From Diogma glabrata (lineage: Eukaryota > Arthropoda > Insecta > Diptera > Cylindrotomidae): a stretch of DNA of 64,000 bases. The stretch is from positions 149,189,197 to 149,253,196 of the forward strand of contig OY856188.1 of assembly GCA_963693315.1 (NCBI GenBank). Reading direction: 5' to 3'. Shown in pieces: positions 10,424-22,963 of the stretch (the first letter of the stretch is position 1; every line of letters starts with the position of its first letter). Below the pieces are notes generated by a model. The model had not been told where the DNA came from. It saw only the letters and a program-made list of their open reading frames with translations, and searched no databases. The position numbers were made by a program, and so were the translations under genes.

Positions 10424-13400
10424 TTGACTAGGGGAGGTGACAGCCTAACTGTTAGGGCTAATATTGATGGAAAAAGTTGTGTCATCACGTTAGATACGGG
10501 AGCAACAAATACAATTGTCCGCACTGATGTTGTGAAAGGGAAACTAAAACCAGCAGGAAGATACCGAATGCAGACAGCTACTGGTGAAAGTGCAAGTATT
10601 AAAGGAAAGAAAGTGGTCAACTTTGAAATTGGGAATACTCACTTTCAACATGAAGTGGTTGTAGCTGACATTGTGGATGAAGTAATCCTGGGAATGGACT
10701 TCATGAGGCCAAATGGATTCGTTATTGATGCTGGCAAAGGAGTACTCACGTACGGAAATGTTGAGTTGCCACTCCAATTTAATGGTGAAGATTCAAATTG
10801 TGTTCGTCGAATAATATTAGATCACAGGGAAAAGCTGCCACCCCAATCAGAAACAATCATTTGGGGAAAATTGGAAGGAGGTTCTGGGTCACCCAGGTTG
10901 TGGGTTGTAGAAGCCAACAAAGAACATCAAAATTTTAAAGAAGTCGTTATAGGGAAAACTTTAGTTAGATCGGATGCTGATTACAAAATACCAGTAAGAG
11001 TTTTAAATCTGTCAGATACGCAGAAAACAATGAAAAAAGGATCAATCATAGGACAATGTGAAGAGGTAACTAAAATAATAAAGTGCGAGCAGAAAAACAT
11101 CAATTGCTCGGTCAACACAAAACAACAAAAGGCAGAAATGGAGCAACTTGTGCAGAAATGGACAGAAGGGCTTTCAGAAGAACAGAAGAAAGCAGCACGT
11201 CAATTGTTGGAGCGGCACAAGTCTGTATTCTGTAGTACACCTGAAGGGAATGGCAGAACCAATATGGTAAAACATCGTATTGACACCGGAGCAGAAAAGC
11301 CGATACGCCAGGCACCAAGACGATTACCATTAGCTAAAAGAGAGGAAGCTGATAAAATGGTGAGAGATATGAAAGACGCTGGTGTGATTGAGCCTTCAGA
11401 CAGTCCCTGGAGCTCACCTGTGGTGTTAGTTGGCAAGAAAGATGGGAGCTTGAGATTTTGTGTTGACTACAGGAAACTAAACATAGTTACGAAGAAGGAT
11501 AGCTACCCATTGCCTAGGATTGATGATACACTGGATACATTATCGGGTTCAAGATTGTTTTCAACACTGGATCTGCAGAGTGGTTACTGGCAGGTTGAAG
11601 TTGCGGATGAAAATCGGGAGAAAACAGCGTTCAGTGTAGGGAATGGACTATGGCAATTTAATGTCATGCCATTTGGGTTATGCAACGCTCCCGCAACTTT
11701 CGAAAGATTAATGGAACGGGTACTTAAAGGCTTGCACTGGAAAACATGCCTTGTATATTTGGATGACATCATCGTCATGGGCAAAGACTTTGATGATCAC
11801 TTGAGGAACTTGGCGGAGGTACTGGAAAGGTTACAAGCAGCAGGTTTAAAGTTAAGTCCCAAAAAGTGCTCACTTTTCAAGGAAGAAGTAAAATATTTGG
11901 GACATAAGGTTACGGCAAAAGGAATTCATACCGATTCTGACAAGATTGCAGCAGTTATGAACTGGCCAAGACCGAAAAACCTACATGAACTACGAAGCTT
12001 CCTTGGATTGTGCACATATTACAGACGGGTTGTGCCAGGATTCGCCAACGTTGCCAAAAGTCTGCATGAGTTAACCAGAAAACATAAGGCATTTGAATGG
12101 AATGAACCTCAAGAACAAGCATTTGTGGAGCTCAGAAAGAGATTATGTACGGCTCCAATTCTGTCCTATCCTATACCAAATGTTCAGTTTATTTTGGATA
12201 CTGATGCCAGTAATGAAGGTATAGGAGGAGTCTTGTCGCAGAATATACATGGTCAGGAAAAGGTGATAGCTTATTTCTCGAAAATGCTATCCAAGCCGGA
12301 GCGGAATTATTGTGTAATTCGAAAGGAATTATTGGCTATTGTGGAATCCGTCAAACATTTCCATAAATACTTGTATGGTCAGAAATTTCATCTCAGAACT
12401 GACCATGGTGCGTTAAGGTGGTTACTCCAGCTCAAAAATCCAGAGGGACAAGTAGCACGTTGGATCGAACGGTTGCAGGCGTACGATTTGGACATTGAAC
12501 ATCGAAAGGGTACTGCACATGGGAACGCTGATGCATTATCGAGACGACCCTGTCAAGTTGAATGCAAGCATTGCAGTCGTCAAGAAAATAAGGAGAACAT
12601 CATCGATGTACGATTACTACAAGTGCTACCTGACGATGAATGGACTGCTGAAGCCATAAGAAAAGATCAATTAGAAGATCCGGATCTTGCACCCATCATC
12701 GAGTTCAAGGAAAAGGGCTGCAAACCAGTATGGGGAGAAATTTCTGATAAAACTCCAACTTTGAAGGCGTACTGGGCGCAATGGGACAGTCTCCAGTTAG
12801 AGGATGGATGTTTAAAGAGAGTATGGGAAAGCTCAGATGGCAAGATAAAGCAATCCCTTACAGTGGTACCAAAAGCGAAAATAGAAGCAGTACTTAAGGA
12901 GTATCACGAAGGAACGAGTGGAGGTCATCTTGGGATCAACCAAACTCTTGCAAAAATACGACAACGGTTTTACTGGTCGGGGACTCGGCAATCAATTGTG
13001 GAGTGGTGTCAAAAATGCGATAAATGTGCGGCGGTGAAAGGACCCGCACGAAGAAGTCATGGGAAAATGAAGCAATACAATGTAGGTGCTCCATTTGAAA
13101 GGATCGCAATGGATGTAGCGGGACCATTTCCAACAACTGATAATCAGAATAAATATGTGCTTGTGATCATGGACTACTTCACTAAGTGGCCGGAAGTGTG
13201 TGCGATTCCCAACCAGGAAGCAACCACAATCGCTGGAGCTGTGATAAATAATTGGATCAGCCGCTATGGAGTTCCTATGGAGATCCACACCGATCAGGGA
13301 CGGAACTTCGAGTCAGCTGTATTCCAGGAAATTTGTCAAATGCTGGGGATTAACAAAACCAGGACGACAGCTTCACACCCACAGTCAGATGGGATGGTTG

Positions 13401-13963
13401 AGAGATTCAATGCTACTTTGGAGGAATTTCTAGCAAAAGTGGTCAGTAAGAATCAACGTAACTGGGATCAACACATTCCTTTATTTTTGATGGCATACAG
13501 ATCAGCAGCTCATGACACCACGACCATGACACCAGCTCAAACTATTTTTGGAAGTGATTTAAGACTTCCTGGTGACCTCAAATTTGGAGCGGTACCATCA
13601 ACATCATTGTCTGCGCAAGAATACGTCAACCGAATCAGGAAGAACCTTGAGGATATTCACAATCTTGTTCGGCAGAAGATACAACTGACCAGTGATAAAA
13701 TGAAAGCCCGATATGATATACGATCTAATAATAAAGGTTTCGAAGAAGGACAATTAGTATGGCTACACAACCCACAACGAAAACGAGGGTTATCACCAAA
13801 ACTGCAAGCTGCATGGGAAGAACCTTACAACATTATAACGAAGTTGAATGACGTAGTTTATAGAATTAAGAAAGGCCATCGAGGCAAAGCGAAAGTAGTA
13901 CATTTGGAAAGATTGGCCTTATACAAAGGAGAGCTAGATCCTGTTCGGGACGAACAGGCTTAA
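10424..13963 (+). CDS. pol: gypsy Pol polyprotein (PR-RT-RNaseH-IN)
   Basis: An uninterrupted 1,179-codon ORF. The aspartic protease has DTGA at residues 24-27. The reverse transcriptase spans about 290-520 with the catalytic YLDD at 445-448 and FCVDYRKLN upstream. RNase H spans about 590-710 with DTDAS. The integrase HHCC zinc-binding region lies at about 826-870, and the catalytic triad is Asp897, Asp957 and Glu993 (35 residues between the last two). The frame is open upstream of 10,424 and lies in the -1 frame relative to gag, so expression by -1 frameshifting in the gag-pol overlap before 10,362 is likely. All catalytic residues are present, so Pol may be functional. Confidence 0.93.
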   Translation: MTRGGDSLTVRANIDGKSCVITLDTGATNTIVRTDVVKGKLKPAGRYRMQTATGESASIKGKKVVNFEIGNTHFQHEVVVADIVDEVILGMDFMRPNGFVIDAGKGVLTYGNVELPLQFNGEDSNCVRRIILDHREKLPPQSETIIWGKLEGGSGSPRLWVVEANKEHQNFKEVVIGKTLVRSDADYKIPVRVLNLSDTQKTMKKGSIIGQCEEVTKIIKCEQKNINCSVNTKQQKAEMEQLVQKWTEGLSEEQKKAARQLLERHKSVFCSTPEGNGRTNMVKHRIDTGAEKPIRQAPRRLPLAKREEADKMVRDMKDAGVIEPSDSPWSSPVVLVGKKDGSLRFCVDYRKLNIVTKKDSYPLPRIDDTLDTLSGSRLFSTLDLQSGYWQVEVADENREKTAFSVGNGLWQFNVMPFGLCNAPATFERLMERVLKGLHWKTCLVYLDDIIVMGKDFDDHLRNLAEVLERLQAAGLKLSPKKCSLFKEEVKYLGHKVTAKGIHTDSDKIAAVMNWPRPKNLHELRSFLGLCTYYRRVVPGFANVAKSLHELTRKHKAFEWNEPQEQAFVELRKRLCTAPILSYPIPNVQFILDTDASNEGIGGVLSQNIHGQEKVIAYFSKMLSKPERNYCVIRKELLAIVESVKHFHKYLYGQKFHLRTDHGALRWLLQLKNPEGQVARWIERLQAYDLDIEHRKGTAHGNADALSRRPCQVECKHCSRQENKENIIDVRLLQVLPDDEWTAEAIRKDQLEDPDLAPIIEFKEKGCKPVWGEISDKTPTLKAYWAQWDSLQLEDGCLKRVWESSDGKIKQSLTVVPKAKIEAVLKEYHEGTSGGHLGINQTLAKIRQRFYWSGTRQSIVEWCQKCDKCAAVKGPARRSHGKMKQYNVGAPFERIAMDVAGPFPTTDNQNKYVLVIMDYFTKWPEVCAIPNQEATTIAGAVINNWISRYGVPMEIHTDQGRNFESAVFQEICQMLGINKTRTTASHPQSDGMVERFNATLEEFLAKVVSKNQRNWDQHIPLFLMAYRSAAHDTTTMTPAQTIFGSDLRLPGDLKFGAVPSTSLSAQEYVNRIRKNLEDIHNLVRQKIQLTSDKMKARYDIRSNNKGFEEGQLVWLHNPQRKRGLSPKLQAAWEEPYNIITKLNDVVYRIKKGHRGKAKVVHLERLALYKGELDPVRDEQA

Positions 13964-13973
13964 GTGGAGGGTA
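13962..13973 (+). promoter_or_regulatory. Polypurine tract of gypsy element
   Basis: AAGTGGAGGG immediately precedes the 3' LTR and overlaps the pol stop codon. It would prime plus-strand DNA synthesis. Confidence 0.75.
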
Positions 13974-13974
13974 T

Positions 13975-14649
13975 TGTTACGATTGCAGAAAAATCTAGAC
14001 GATTACAGAAAGATCTAAACGATTACGGTTACTTCCAGGAAAATAAAATCAACAAAACACAACAGAAAGTGAATGAAATAGTGTTGTTGTTGTTGTACAT
14101 GTTCTTAGAATTAAGGTCTATTTGTTTTATGATTTTATAAATCAAATCAACGTAACGTAAAATAATCGAATATTCTAATATTTTCTCAAGGTTTCTAAAA
14201 AGTTACCTAGAAATTTCTAGAGATTAAGCAGAAGGTATATAAGGAAATTGTTTCTTGTAGTTTTTAATTAGTTTATTTTAAACCTGCGATTGTGAAGTTA
14301 AAATTATAAAAGTGATATTTAAAATTAGTTTTTGTGTAAAGTTATAAGTGTAATAAAGTTATAAGTTTTATTGAGTAGAAATATTTTGTGTATTATTTTC
14401 AACGTTGTGAACTGGAAATTTCTACAATCAACCGTTGGAGTTTCTGAAGCTGTTGAAAGAATATTCTAGTTAGGAATATTGTTTGCTGTATTGTTTTTCT
14501 ATTGTTGTGGAACAATTAAGTTGTTGAATACTTAATAAAACCTGGTGTTTATACTTACTAATCAGTGATCGAACTCAGAAGAGATTGGGAATTGCGTTTA
14601 TCGAATTGTGAGTTAGGCCAATTCGAAGTAAGGTTAGAAAAACGTAACA
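13975..14649 (+). repeat. 3' LTR of gypsy element (675 bp)
   Basis: The same length as the 5' LTR, with about three substitutions seen by eye. It ends GTAACA and is followed by the target duplication ATAT. Confidence 0.93.
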
Positions 14650-15345
14650 ATATTTTGGTTTTCAAAATATCTCACGCTAGTAGGCTACAAACTTTGATGT
14701 ATTCAGAATTAAAATTGGATGAATTGAACGTGAATATTTTGAAAACCGCTAGCTTAAAGTTAAGGTAACGGTTTCTTGAATTTTTCAAAATTGGAGGAAG
14801 CTAAAAAATGATGACGTAACAAATTGATGCCTAACAACTACAAATTTTAATGTATTAAGAATAAAAATTGGATGAATAGATCGTGAAATATTTTGAAAAC
14901 CGGTAGCTTTAATATAAGATAACGCTCTCATTAGTTTGTTGAAATTGAAGATGACTACAAATTTTTTGATGACGTAACAATTTGGTTCCAAATTGGCTAA
15001 AAATTTTGATGTATTCAGAATTAAAATTGGATGAATAGATATTTTGAAAACCGCTAGCTTAAATATAAGATAACGGTCTCATGAATTTTTTAAAATTGGA
15101 GATGGCTGCAAATTTTTTGATGACGTAACATTTTGGTTCCAAATTGGCTGCAAATCTTGATGTATTTAGAACTAAAATTGGATGAATAGAACGTGAGATA
15201 TTGTGAAAACCGCTAGCTTAGATTTAAGATAACGGTTTCATGAATTTCTCAAAATTGGCAGAGGCTACAAATTTTATAATGGCGTAACAAATTGGCTACA
15301 AATTGGCTGCAAATGCGTGACTAGGTCCTGGTGGTAGCCTACATT
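14650..15345 (-). repeat. Foldback subrepeat array, inverted orientation
   Basis: About four to five units of the same ~150-bp subrepeat as at 7,540-8,181, here reversed (GAAAACCGCTAGCTTAAA, TTGATGACGTAAC, AAATTGGCTGCAAAT). It forms the right arm of the foldback-like element. The orientation switch occurs close to the gypsy insertion point. Confidence 0.75.
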
Positions 15346-15378
15346 TTTAGTCCGCTTTCTTAATAGAGCTCAATGTAA

Positions 15379-16540
15379 TAACACTATAATTATTTTACTA
15401 GGTCGTCTTCAAGAATAACCTGATTAATTGTACAATATTTTTGCCAAATATGTTACATATTTACCTTAACTATAAAAACATGTGTGTATTGTATATTGAT
15501 TTTAAATCAATTTCACTTTAAATTATCACTAACCGTAAATGTAATAACAATAAAAATAATATATTATTTCACACAACATATTTGAGCAAAGCAGTATTTA
15601 TCATTGTGTTGATCTAAAAACTGAAGATGAAATAAAATGTCATTCAAAGTCAACGACAATCATTTTTGGTTTTAAATTTCAAAAGAAATAAAAACATGCG
15701 TTAAATCTAGAGAGACAAACTACAAGAAAAGTAAAAGGCGTTACCAAAGGAAGTGGGTTTGTTTTTGTTATATTCATAACATTTCGGCTACTTTGTAATT
15801 TTTTGTTGGCCCAGAAAATGCGAGACATGAAAGTAACAAATTTCAACAATAAATTTAGTTCCTGTCAAATATGTATAATGAAAATTTGACCTACGGAACA
15901 GATTTTTGGTTATGTTACGAAGTGTTTGTATTATTTTTAATGACTCTTTGAAATGATACCATATTAACATGTTTTAACAAACATATTATACATACTAAAA
16001 TTGTTCTTGATATTTGAAATTTAAATAAGTAAACATATTCATAAACATAGAAATAATATTACAACAACATAATATTACAACAACAAAGAGAAATATTTCG
16101 TTCATTTAATAAATTTCATTTCAGAATTTGTCAGACTTATGGAGAATTTCGACTCACTTTATCGCCTGATTTTATAATTATATAGATCAGTGGCTACCAA
16201 CCGCCGGTTTACGTCGGTCCGGAGCGGGATTTCGACAATACACAAAACTTTTATATTTTTTTTAATGTTACTGGCATGTGCGTGCACGCATTTCAAAGAT
16301 CTATGATGTTTTTAATACATTGACAGTAAACAAATTGATATTTTTGATTGTGGTGTTTATGCTACATATAGGAACGTCGAATCAGCGGTAGTTCCCGCTG
16401 CCGCAAAAGTGCGTCAAAAAAACTCGGTCTCCTCAATAGATGTAATAAATACATATTTCACTCCGTACCAATTACTTTATAATTAATACATAATATAAAA
16501 ATAATTAAAATAATATAATTTTTAAGTCCTATATTCGTCC
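15379..16540. other. AT-rich intergenic DNA; one possible hAT end
   Basis: No gene recognised. At about 16,189 the sequence CAGTGGCTACCAACCGCCGG resembles the terminal repeat of hAT-type MITEs (CAGTGG…CAACC), but no partner end was found. Confidence 0.35.
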
Positions 16541-16544
16541 TTGT

Positions 16545-17064
16545 ATGGAGTATTTTAGTCGAGTTTGGGGCGCTGCATCTGTTTCCATCCTAGCTCTTTC
16601 GGACTCTGTCCAAAAACGTTTTATGCGAATTGTGGGTGATCGAAATTTAACATCAAATCTTGATACCCTATAACGTCGTCGCACTGTTGCTGATCTCGTT
16701 GTTTTTTATAAATATTATTCCTACCAATGCTCGGATGGAATCGGACCCATCATGCGCCTCAACCATATTCTTTTCCCATTCGTTTTACACGTCAATCGGT
16801 TTATGAACACAGATTGACCGTTGAGATCACTCACTGTTATGGTGACAGAATGCAGAGAGAATTCTTTGTCCGTACATCGTACAAATGGAATGCTTTGTTC
16901 GAATTAATAGTCTCCGAAGCGTTCAATCCACAAAAGTTTGAAGAAAACGTTCATCAGCACCTCATAGCGCTTGTTGTTTTGGGACCTAGGTCTTAAAACG
17001 TATCTATGTGTTGTTGTGACTTGTGACACATATTGTAATTCCTATAACACAACACTTTTTATTA
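16545..17064 (+). pseudogene. C-terminal remnant of a non-LTR reverse transcriptase
   Basis: Translation shows the C-terminal tail of a LINE RT. It begins YFSRVWGAAS, then DSVQKRFMRIVGD, then TSNLDTL, RRRTVADLVVFYKYYSYQCS, then, after a frameshift near 16,740, SVYEHRLTVEI, FFVRTSYKWNALF and a final FNPQKFEENVHQHL ending at 16,996. These blocks are characteristic of jockey/CR1/I-type elements. A 3' UTR-like tail (GACCTAGGTCTTAAAACG … ATTGTAATTCCTATAACACAAC) follows. A reverse copy of that tail occurs near 50,610-50,690. Confidence 0.7.
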
Positions 17065-17104
17065 AAAGAATGTCGTTCACATTAAATTGTTGACATTAAA
17101 TGTT

Positions 17105-17578
17105 TTAATGTCGTTCATTACGTCCGTATCCCATTGTCATTTTCGTTATGTTTACCACCAGTCGCACGCTCGATAGGGTAACTTAAATTTAGTTTAATCG
17201 TTCCAGAACAAGCCAAAACCAAGTAAGCCTGTACAACCTATTATATTAGGACCCTCAAAAGTCAAGAAGGTTCCTGATTTCAACTTTAAATCAAATCTTA
17301 TATTTTTTATCGGAGGGTTTTGAGATGGTCATAGTTTAAGTAGCACTGCGACCTAAAGGCCTGCTATCGAATCCTATACCATCCATCTCTGTCGTAATTG
17401 GACTAAAAATCTAGCGTAAGATCTAACGCTCAAACGCAGATAAATGTGAGTCAATAGTTTGTGAAAGGGTTCATTTTTGTAAACCACATACATCACACCT
17501 GGTCTAATTAATATCTTTTATCACATATCGGGATCCAAGGAGAGGTTTAATTAAGGAGAAAGTTCGATTACCAGACTT
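17105..17578 (-). pseudogene. Second copy of the RTE-type LINE C-terminal region
   Basis: It aligns with 1,650-2,085 in the same orientation (for example GGACCCTCAA, ATCTAGCGTA, ACGCTCAAA.GCAGATAAATG, GATCCAAGGAGAGGTTTAAT) but is more decayed and has an extra ~75 bp near 17,315-17,390. Confidence 0.65.
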
Positions 17579-18805
<1,227 letters not shown>

Positions 18806-18895
18806 CTGGTCGTTAAAAACTAAATTTTCCGAGACGCCCCCCAGAAAAATTCTTTGTGGTCAAAAAACCACAACGGCACTATTTTTTTTTTTTTT

Positions 18896-19458
18896 AAGTC
18901 AAAAGAACACGTGCCGCAAAATCATCGAAGTTTATTTTTTGATAAAATTGTTAATATCTCATAAAATATGCAGATGTCAAAAAAAATCACATAACAGTTT
19001 TTGTAGGAAATTTAATTCTCTACAAAAAAGGTCCAAGTCATTTTTTTCCTAAAACCTATATTTCTGATGATATTTTGAAATAAAACTTGAAATTCTTCGA
19101 AACTCGTAAAACCAAATGATGGAAATTTCGACGAAAAAGTACTAATTTTGATTTTTTTTGTCACGATTATTTTTTTATACATTTCATTCTGTAGCATAAG
19201 AAGAAAATTAGGACTTTTTCGTCATCTTTGTTTTTTATGTTTTTTAAAAATTACGAAAACTTACAAGTTCATTTTCAAAATATCATGAGAACCGGGAAAA
19301 AATGACTTGGACCTTTTTTGTAGAGAATTAAATTTCCTACAAAAATGGTGATGTGATTTTTTCTGACATCTGCATATTTTATGAGATATTTGAAACAATC
19401 TACGAATTTTTCAAAAAATCAACTTCGACCTTCGACGATTTTGCGGCACGTGTTCTTT
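18896..19458. repeat. Long inverted repeat, ~155-bp arms
   Basis: The left arm (about 18,896-19,050) starts AAAGAACACGTGCCGCAAAA and ends GGTCCAAGTCATTTTTT. The right arm (about 19,296-19,458) is its reverse complement at roughly 85-90% identity, and the interior is partly self-complementary. The right arm runs into the assembly gap. Probably a large palindromic MITE centred near 19,175 with TA-repeat sequence outside the arms. Confidence 0.75.
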
Positions 19459-19658
19459 NNNNNNNNNNNNNNNNNNNNNNNNNNNNNNNNNNNNNNNNNN
19501 NNNNNNNNNNNNNNNNNNNNNNNNNNNNNNNNNNNNNNNNNNNNNNNNNNNNNNNNNNNNNNNNNNNNNNNNNNNNNNNNNNNNNNNNNNNNNNNNNNNN
19601 NNNNNNNNNNNNNNNNNNNNNNNNNNNNNNNNNNNNNNNNNNNNNNNNNNNNNNNNNN
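19459..19658. other. Assembly gap (200 N)
   Basis: Exactly 200 N bases, with TATATATATGTA immediately after. Symmetry with the left side suggests the missing sequence is mainly TA repeat; the 200 is probably a placeholder size. Confidence 0.95.
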
Positions 19659-20122
19659 TATATATATGTATTGCCTACAACGAAATTTTTTCTGTATACG
19701 TTGCGGCAAAAAATCTTTTGGACAAGTTCGCGAACTGGCCATATCCAGGTACAGGTTAAGTGGCTATAGCCAAAAAAGTCGAAAAATCTAGGCGTTATAA
19801 CTTTACTTTGAATCATAATATTTTAATGAAATTCATCAATATTGAATATTTGAACATATTTCTATCATTTTTTTCCAAATGACAACCTTGGCGTTCCAGG
19901 TTCCTGAAATCAGCTGTTTTAAAAATTTAATAAACTTTGTTGTCCTTGATTTTGCTGAAAATGGCCAATCTCACTTTTGAATATGTACGCATACGTTAAC
20001 TAGAACCTAAATCTTTTCAAAATTAAAAAAAAAAAATAGTTCAAGTGTAGAGGTTGAGACACCAGGGGCTGTTAGAACGAAAACAAACGCAAACGACCAT
20101 GCCTTCCTCATTTTTGAACATA

Positions 20123-21414
20123 CTAGGTCATTCAATAAGTCCGTAGGATGACACATAAATGGCGTTACTAGAATTTTTTCCATATGATTTTTATTTAGTA
20201 CTAACCTTCAAACGATACGTGTATAAATTTGACAGCAATCTGACTATTTATTCGTGAGTTATAGCATTTTGTGTGAAGCAACTTTTGTTTTTGAAAAAAA
20301 ATGGAAAAAAGTGAATTCGAATTTTAATAAAGCATTGCTTTTTGATGAAAAAAAATACAGTGGAAACCAAACAATGGCTTGATAAACATTATCCAAACTC
20401 TGCTCCATCGAGACAAATGGTAGAGAAGTGGATGGCTGAATTTAAATGTGGTCGTACCAGCACAAAAGATTGCAGAGCGCAATGGACGCCCAAATGAGGC
20501 TGTTATTCCAGAAAACATAAAAAAAATCCACAAATTGGTTATGAACGATCGCAAATTGAAGGTGCACGAAATAGCTGACATTGTAAAGGTAGCAGATGGT
20601 AGTGTTTTTACCATTTTACATGAACATTTGGTATGCGAAAGCTCTGTGCAAATTGGGTGCCGCGTGAGCTCACAGTCGACCAAAAACAACAACGAATCGA
20701 TGCTTCGGAGGAGTCTTTGGCACTGTTAAACCGCGATAAACGGGAATTCTATCGTAGATATGTGACAATGAATGAGACATGGCTTCACAATTACACACCA
20801 GAATCCAAAAGACAGTCAGCTGAGTGGACAGCAGTCGACGAACCGAATCCAAAGCGAGCAAAGACGCAACAGTCGGCCGGTAAGGTGATGGCGTCTGTAT
20901 TTTGGGATACGAACGGAATAATATTCATCGACTATCTCCAAAAAGGAACCAACATCAACAGCGAGTATTACTGTGAACTTTTGGATCGATTGAAGGCTGA
21001 AATCGCAAAGAAACGGCCACATTTACAAAAGAAAAAAGTGTTGTTTCACCAAGATAATGCACCGTGTCACAGATCGATGAAAACGATGGCAAAATTGAAT
21101 GAATTGGGCTTTGAATTGCTTACCCACCCACCATATTCTCCAGATTTAGCCCCCAGCGACTTTTTCCTGTTTTCAGATCTCAAGAGAATGCTCGCTGGAA
21201 AGAAATTTAAGTCCAATGATGAAGTAATCGCTGAAACTGAGGCTTATTTTGACGAGAAAGAGAAATCGTACTATAAAAGTGGTATAGAAAAGTTGGAAAA
21301 TCGCTATACTCGTTGTATCGCCCTCGAAGGCAACTATGTTGAATAAAAAAATCGAGTTTTGTCAAAATGTTGTTTTTTTCTTACTTATCCTACGGACTTA
21401 TTGAAACGACCTGT
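20123..21414 (+). mobile_element. mariner transposon (Tc1/mariner)
   Basis: 1,292 bp flanked by TA (20,121-20,122 and 21,415-21,416). The terminal inverted repeats share AGGTC, then CAATAAGTCCGTAGGAT. It encodes one mariner-type transposase with several lesions. Length, TA target and protein motifs all fit mariner. Confidence 0.93.
20301..21346 (+). pseudogene. mariner transposase, frameshifted and with one catalytic Asp lost
   Basis: A DDE/D recombinase for cut-and-paste transposition. The reading starts at ATG 20,301 but the N-terminal helix-turn-helix region is broken by stops and shifts (about 20,325-20,450). An open stretch at 20,448-20,635 (PENIKKIHKLVMNDRKLKVH … SVFTILHEHL) follows, then a further frameshift near 20,635. 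From there the C-terminal two thirds are intact to 21,346, with WVPRELT, the second and third catalytic Asp in HQDNAPCH (21,053) and YSPDLAPSDFF (21,158), spaced D34D. The first catalytic position reads MNETW (AAT at 20,771-20,773), where the family has DETW, so the active site is lost. Confidence 0.9.
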
Positions 21415-21416
21415 TA

Positions 21417-22963
21417 TGTTATTTAAACTCATATTAACTTTTATATAAACTTCTCAACTATAACCTCAGAAATTTTCAGCTTTCTAACCCAAGAGGTCTG
21501 AATGTAATTAGCATTAAACCTAATGCATGCCATTCAATTACAACAACAACTTCCATAAAAATATAAAAATATCCATAGAAAAAATATTTAAAAAATTTCT
21601 TTTGTTTTTTTTTTCAGTGTTTTAGTTTTTTTCGCAAAAATTTAAAAAAAAATTAAAACAAAGCTGAGTCATTATTGTTTTAAATTAAGGAATATTTTCT
21701 TATATGCATATTGATTACACATTTACAAAAGTCTTCCTAAATTGTAGATATTTGAATTATTTGAGGTCTAAAAGTTGTTGACAATTTTAGATTATAAATT
21801 ATGTGTGGTGGTGTTGTAGGTGTGACGTTGTGAGAACGTTTATTTGCTTTTTGGTGGATTATATATGTTATTAAAAGTAGTTTTAACCAAATTAAATAAA
21901 ATTATTCCGAGATCGCATTGATAAAGTAGTTTCCGTTAATGTATTTAGTTTGGTTTGATAAATTTTGTGGATTATTCTGGACTTGGACTATTCTACTTAA
22001 ATTTTTTATTTAAACTAATTTGACACATCCAATTCTATTTGTACACAAAGCTGTCTGGTCCCGAAATCTACCTATTTCTAGCGGATATACGTGCCGCTTG
22101 GACTTTTTTTTTATAGAAGGGATAACTAAACAATAAATCCAATCACATATAAAATATGACATAGGCCAATATTTCTTGATTGGATAGAAAAAATAAAATA
22201 AAATAAAAGGTAAACAGCAAATTTATATTAACAACTTGCAAGAACACAACTTAAATGTGGTTGCCAATAATCCATGCTAGTGGATATCCTTGATCATGCT
22301 ACCTACTTCCTTCCTCAATAATTAAAGTCCAAACATAGAGTTATATAAAGGCTCGATTCATGGAATAAGCCATACCGTGGCATCATCAAGGAATACTCCA
22401 TAGATAAGATTGAAGGTGCTTCCATTGACTGAATAGAGTTCATCCACCAGCACCCATAAGATATCACCTTGGCTAGTGATATCTCACTGCTATTGCCAGT
22501 AGGTATATGATAACAGCTCGTATTTCAATATCAGGGACTGGAGTACGAGGGTTGTCACACCCGTAGTTGAAAAATAAAAAATGCACCATTTTACCGATGA
22601 CAGAACATTGTATGCCGCTCAATCATTTCTCCGCTTATAAGCTTCGATTTCGTATTACAGCTAATGATAGAAATTTATTAATCAACTCTATCAATGAAGA
22701 CCTAAAATATATTTAATAGAATAAATGGAGGGTAATTTCGTTGAGTTACAAGCCAACAAAAACCTAGTTTTATCAAATTTACATCCTAAACTTGCCCATG
22801 AGGCATTAAACAAGGACGACAGAGTTAAGTTCAACGTTCACTCAAAAAAATAAAAGTCACTTTTACAAAATTTTTATAAATATACAACACACAAAATTTT
22901 TGAATAAAACTACTATTGTTTTCCTTCAAATCCAAAAATAATTTGTAAATCAAATAAATTTTT
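21417..22963. other. Intergenic, AT-rich; contains one dispersed repeat copy
   Basis: No gene supported. Bases 22,430-22,530 (TTGACTGAATAGAGTTCAT, ATATCACCTTGGCTAGTGAT, CACTGCTATTGCCAG) recur at about 58,515-58,640 and partly, inverted, at about 48,840-48,900. A short reading at 22,725-22,854 (43 codons with SNLHPKLAHEALNKDDR) looks protein-derived but was not identified. Confidence 0.4.

Larger units (their letters stand above)
8182..14649 (+). mobile_element. Ty3/gypsy LTR retrotransposon
   Basis: The element is complete, 6,468 bp, with identical 4-bp flanks (ATAT at 8,178-8,181 and 14,650-14,653). The LTRs begin TGTTAC and end GTAACA. Internal order is PBS, gag with SAP domain and zinc knuckle, then pol in the order protease, reverse transcriptase, RNase H, integrase, which is the Ty3/gypsy order. 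No envelope ORF follows pol, because the polypurine tract starts at the pol stop. The two LTRs differ at only about three positions, so insertion was recent, yet gag is broken. It inserted near the centre of the foldback-like element. Confidence 0.93.
1191..15369. mobile_element. Foldback-like element with subrepeat-built inverted ends, containing nested insertions
   Basis: The left end (from about 1,191) and the right end (to 15,369) are inverted repeats of each other. Both read, outside to inside, GACTA..AATGTAGGCTAC, then CTAGTCA.GCATTTG, then repeated ~150-bp units with TTGTTACG, CAATTTTGA, CCGTTATCT and GCTAGCGGTTTTC. A perfect 9-bp direct repeat TCAATGTAA lies at 1,182-1,190 and 15,370-15,378 and fits a target-site duplication. 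Long inverted ends made of tandem subrepeats plus a 9-bp target duplication are the hallmarks of Foldback/MULE-type elements. About 5,995 bp of LINE and 6,468 bp of gypsy have since inserted, so the original element was only ~1.7 kb and apparently non-coding. The terminal few bases pair imperfectly. Confidence 0.65.

Noticed and set aside
19353..19816. ORFs spanning the assembly gap
   Set aside because: Most of each reading is unknown N sequence; no support.
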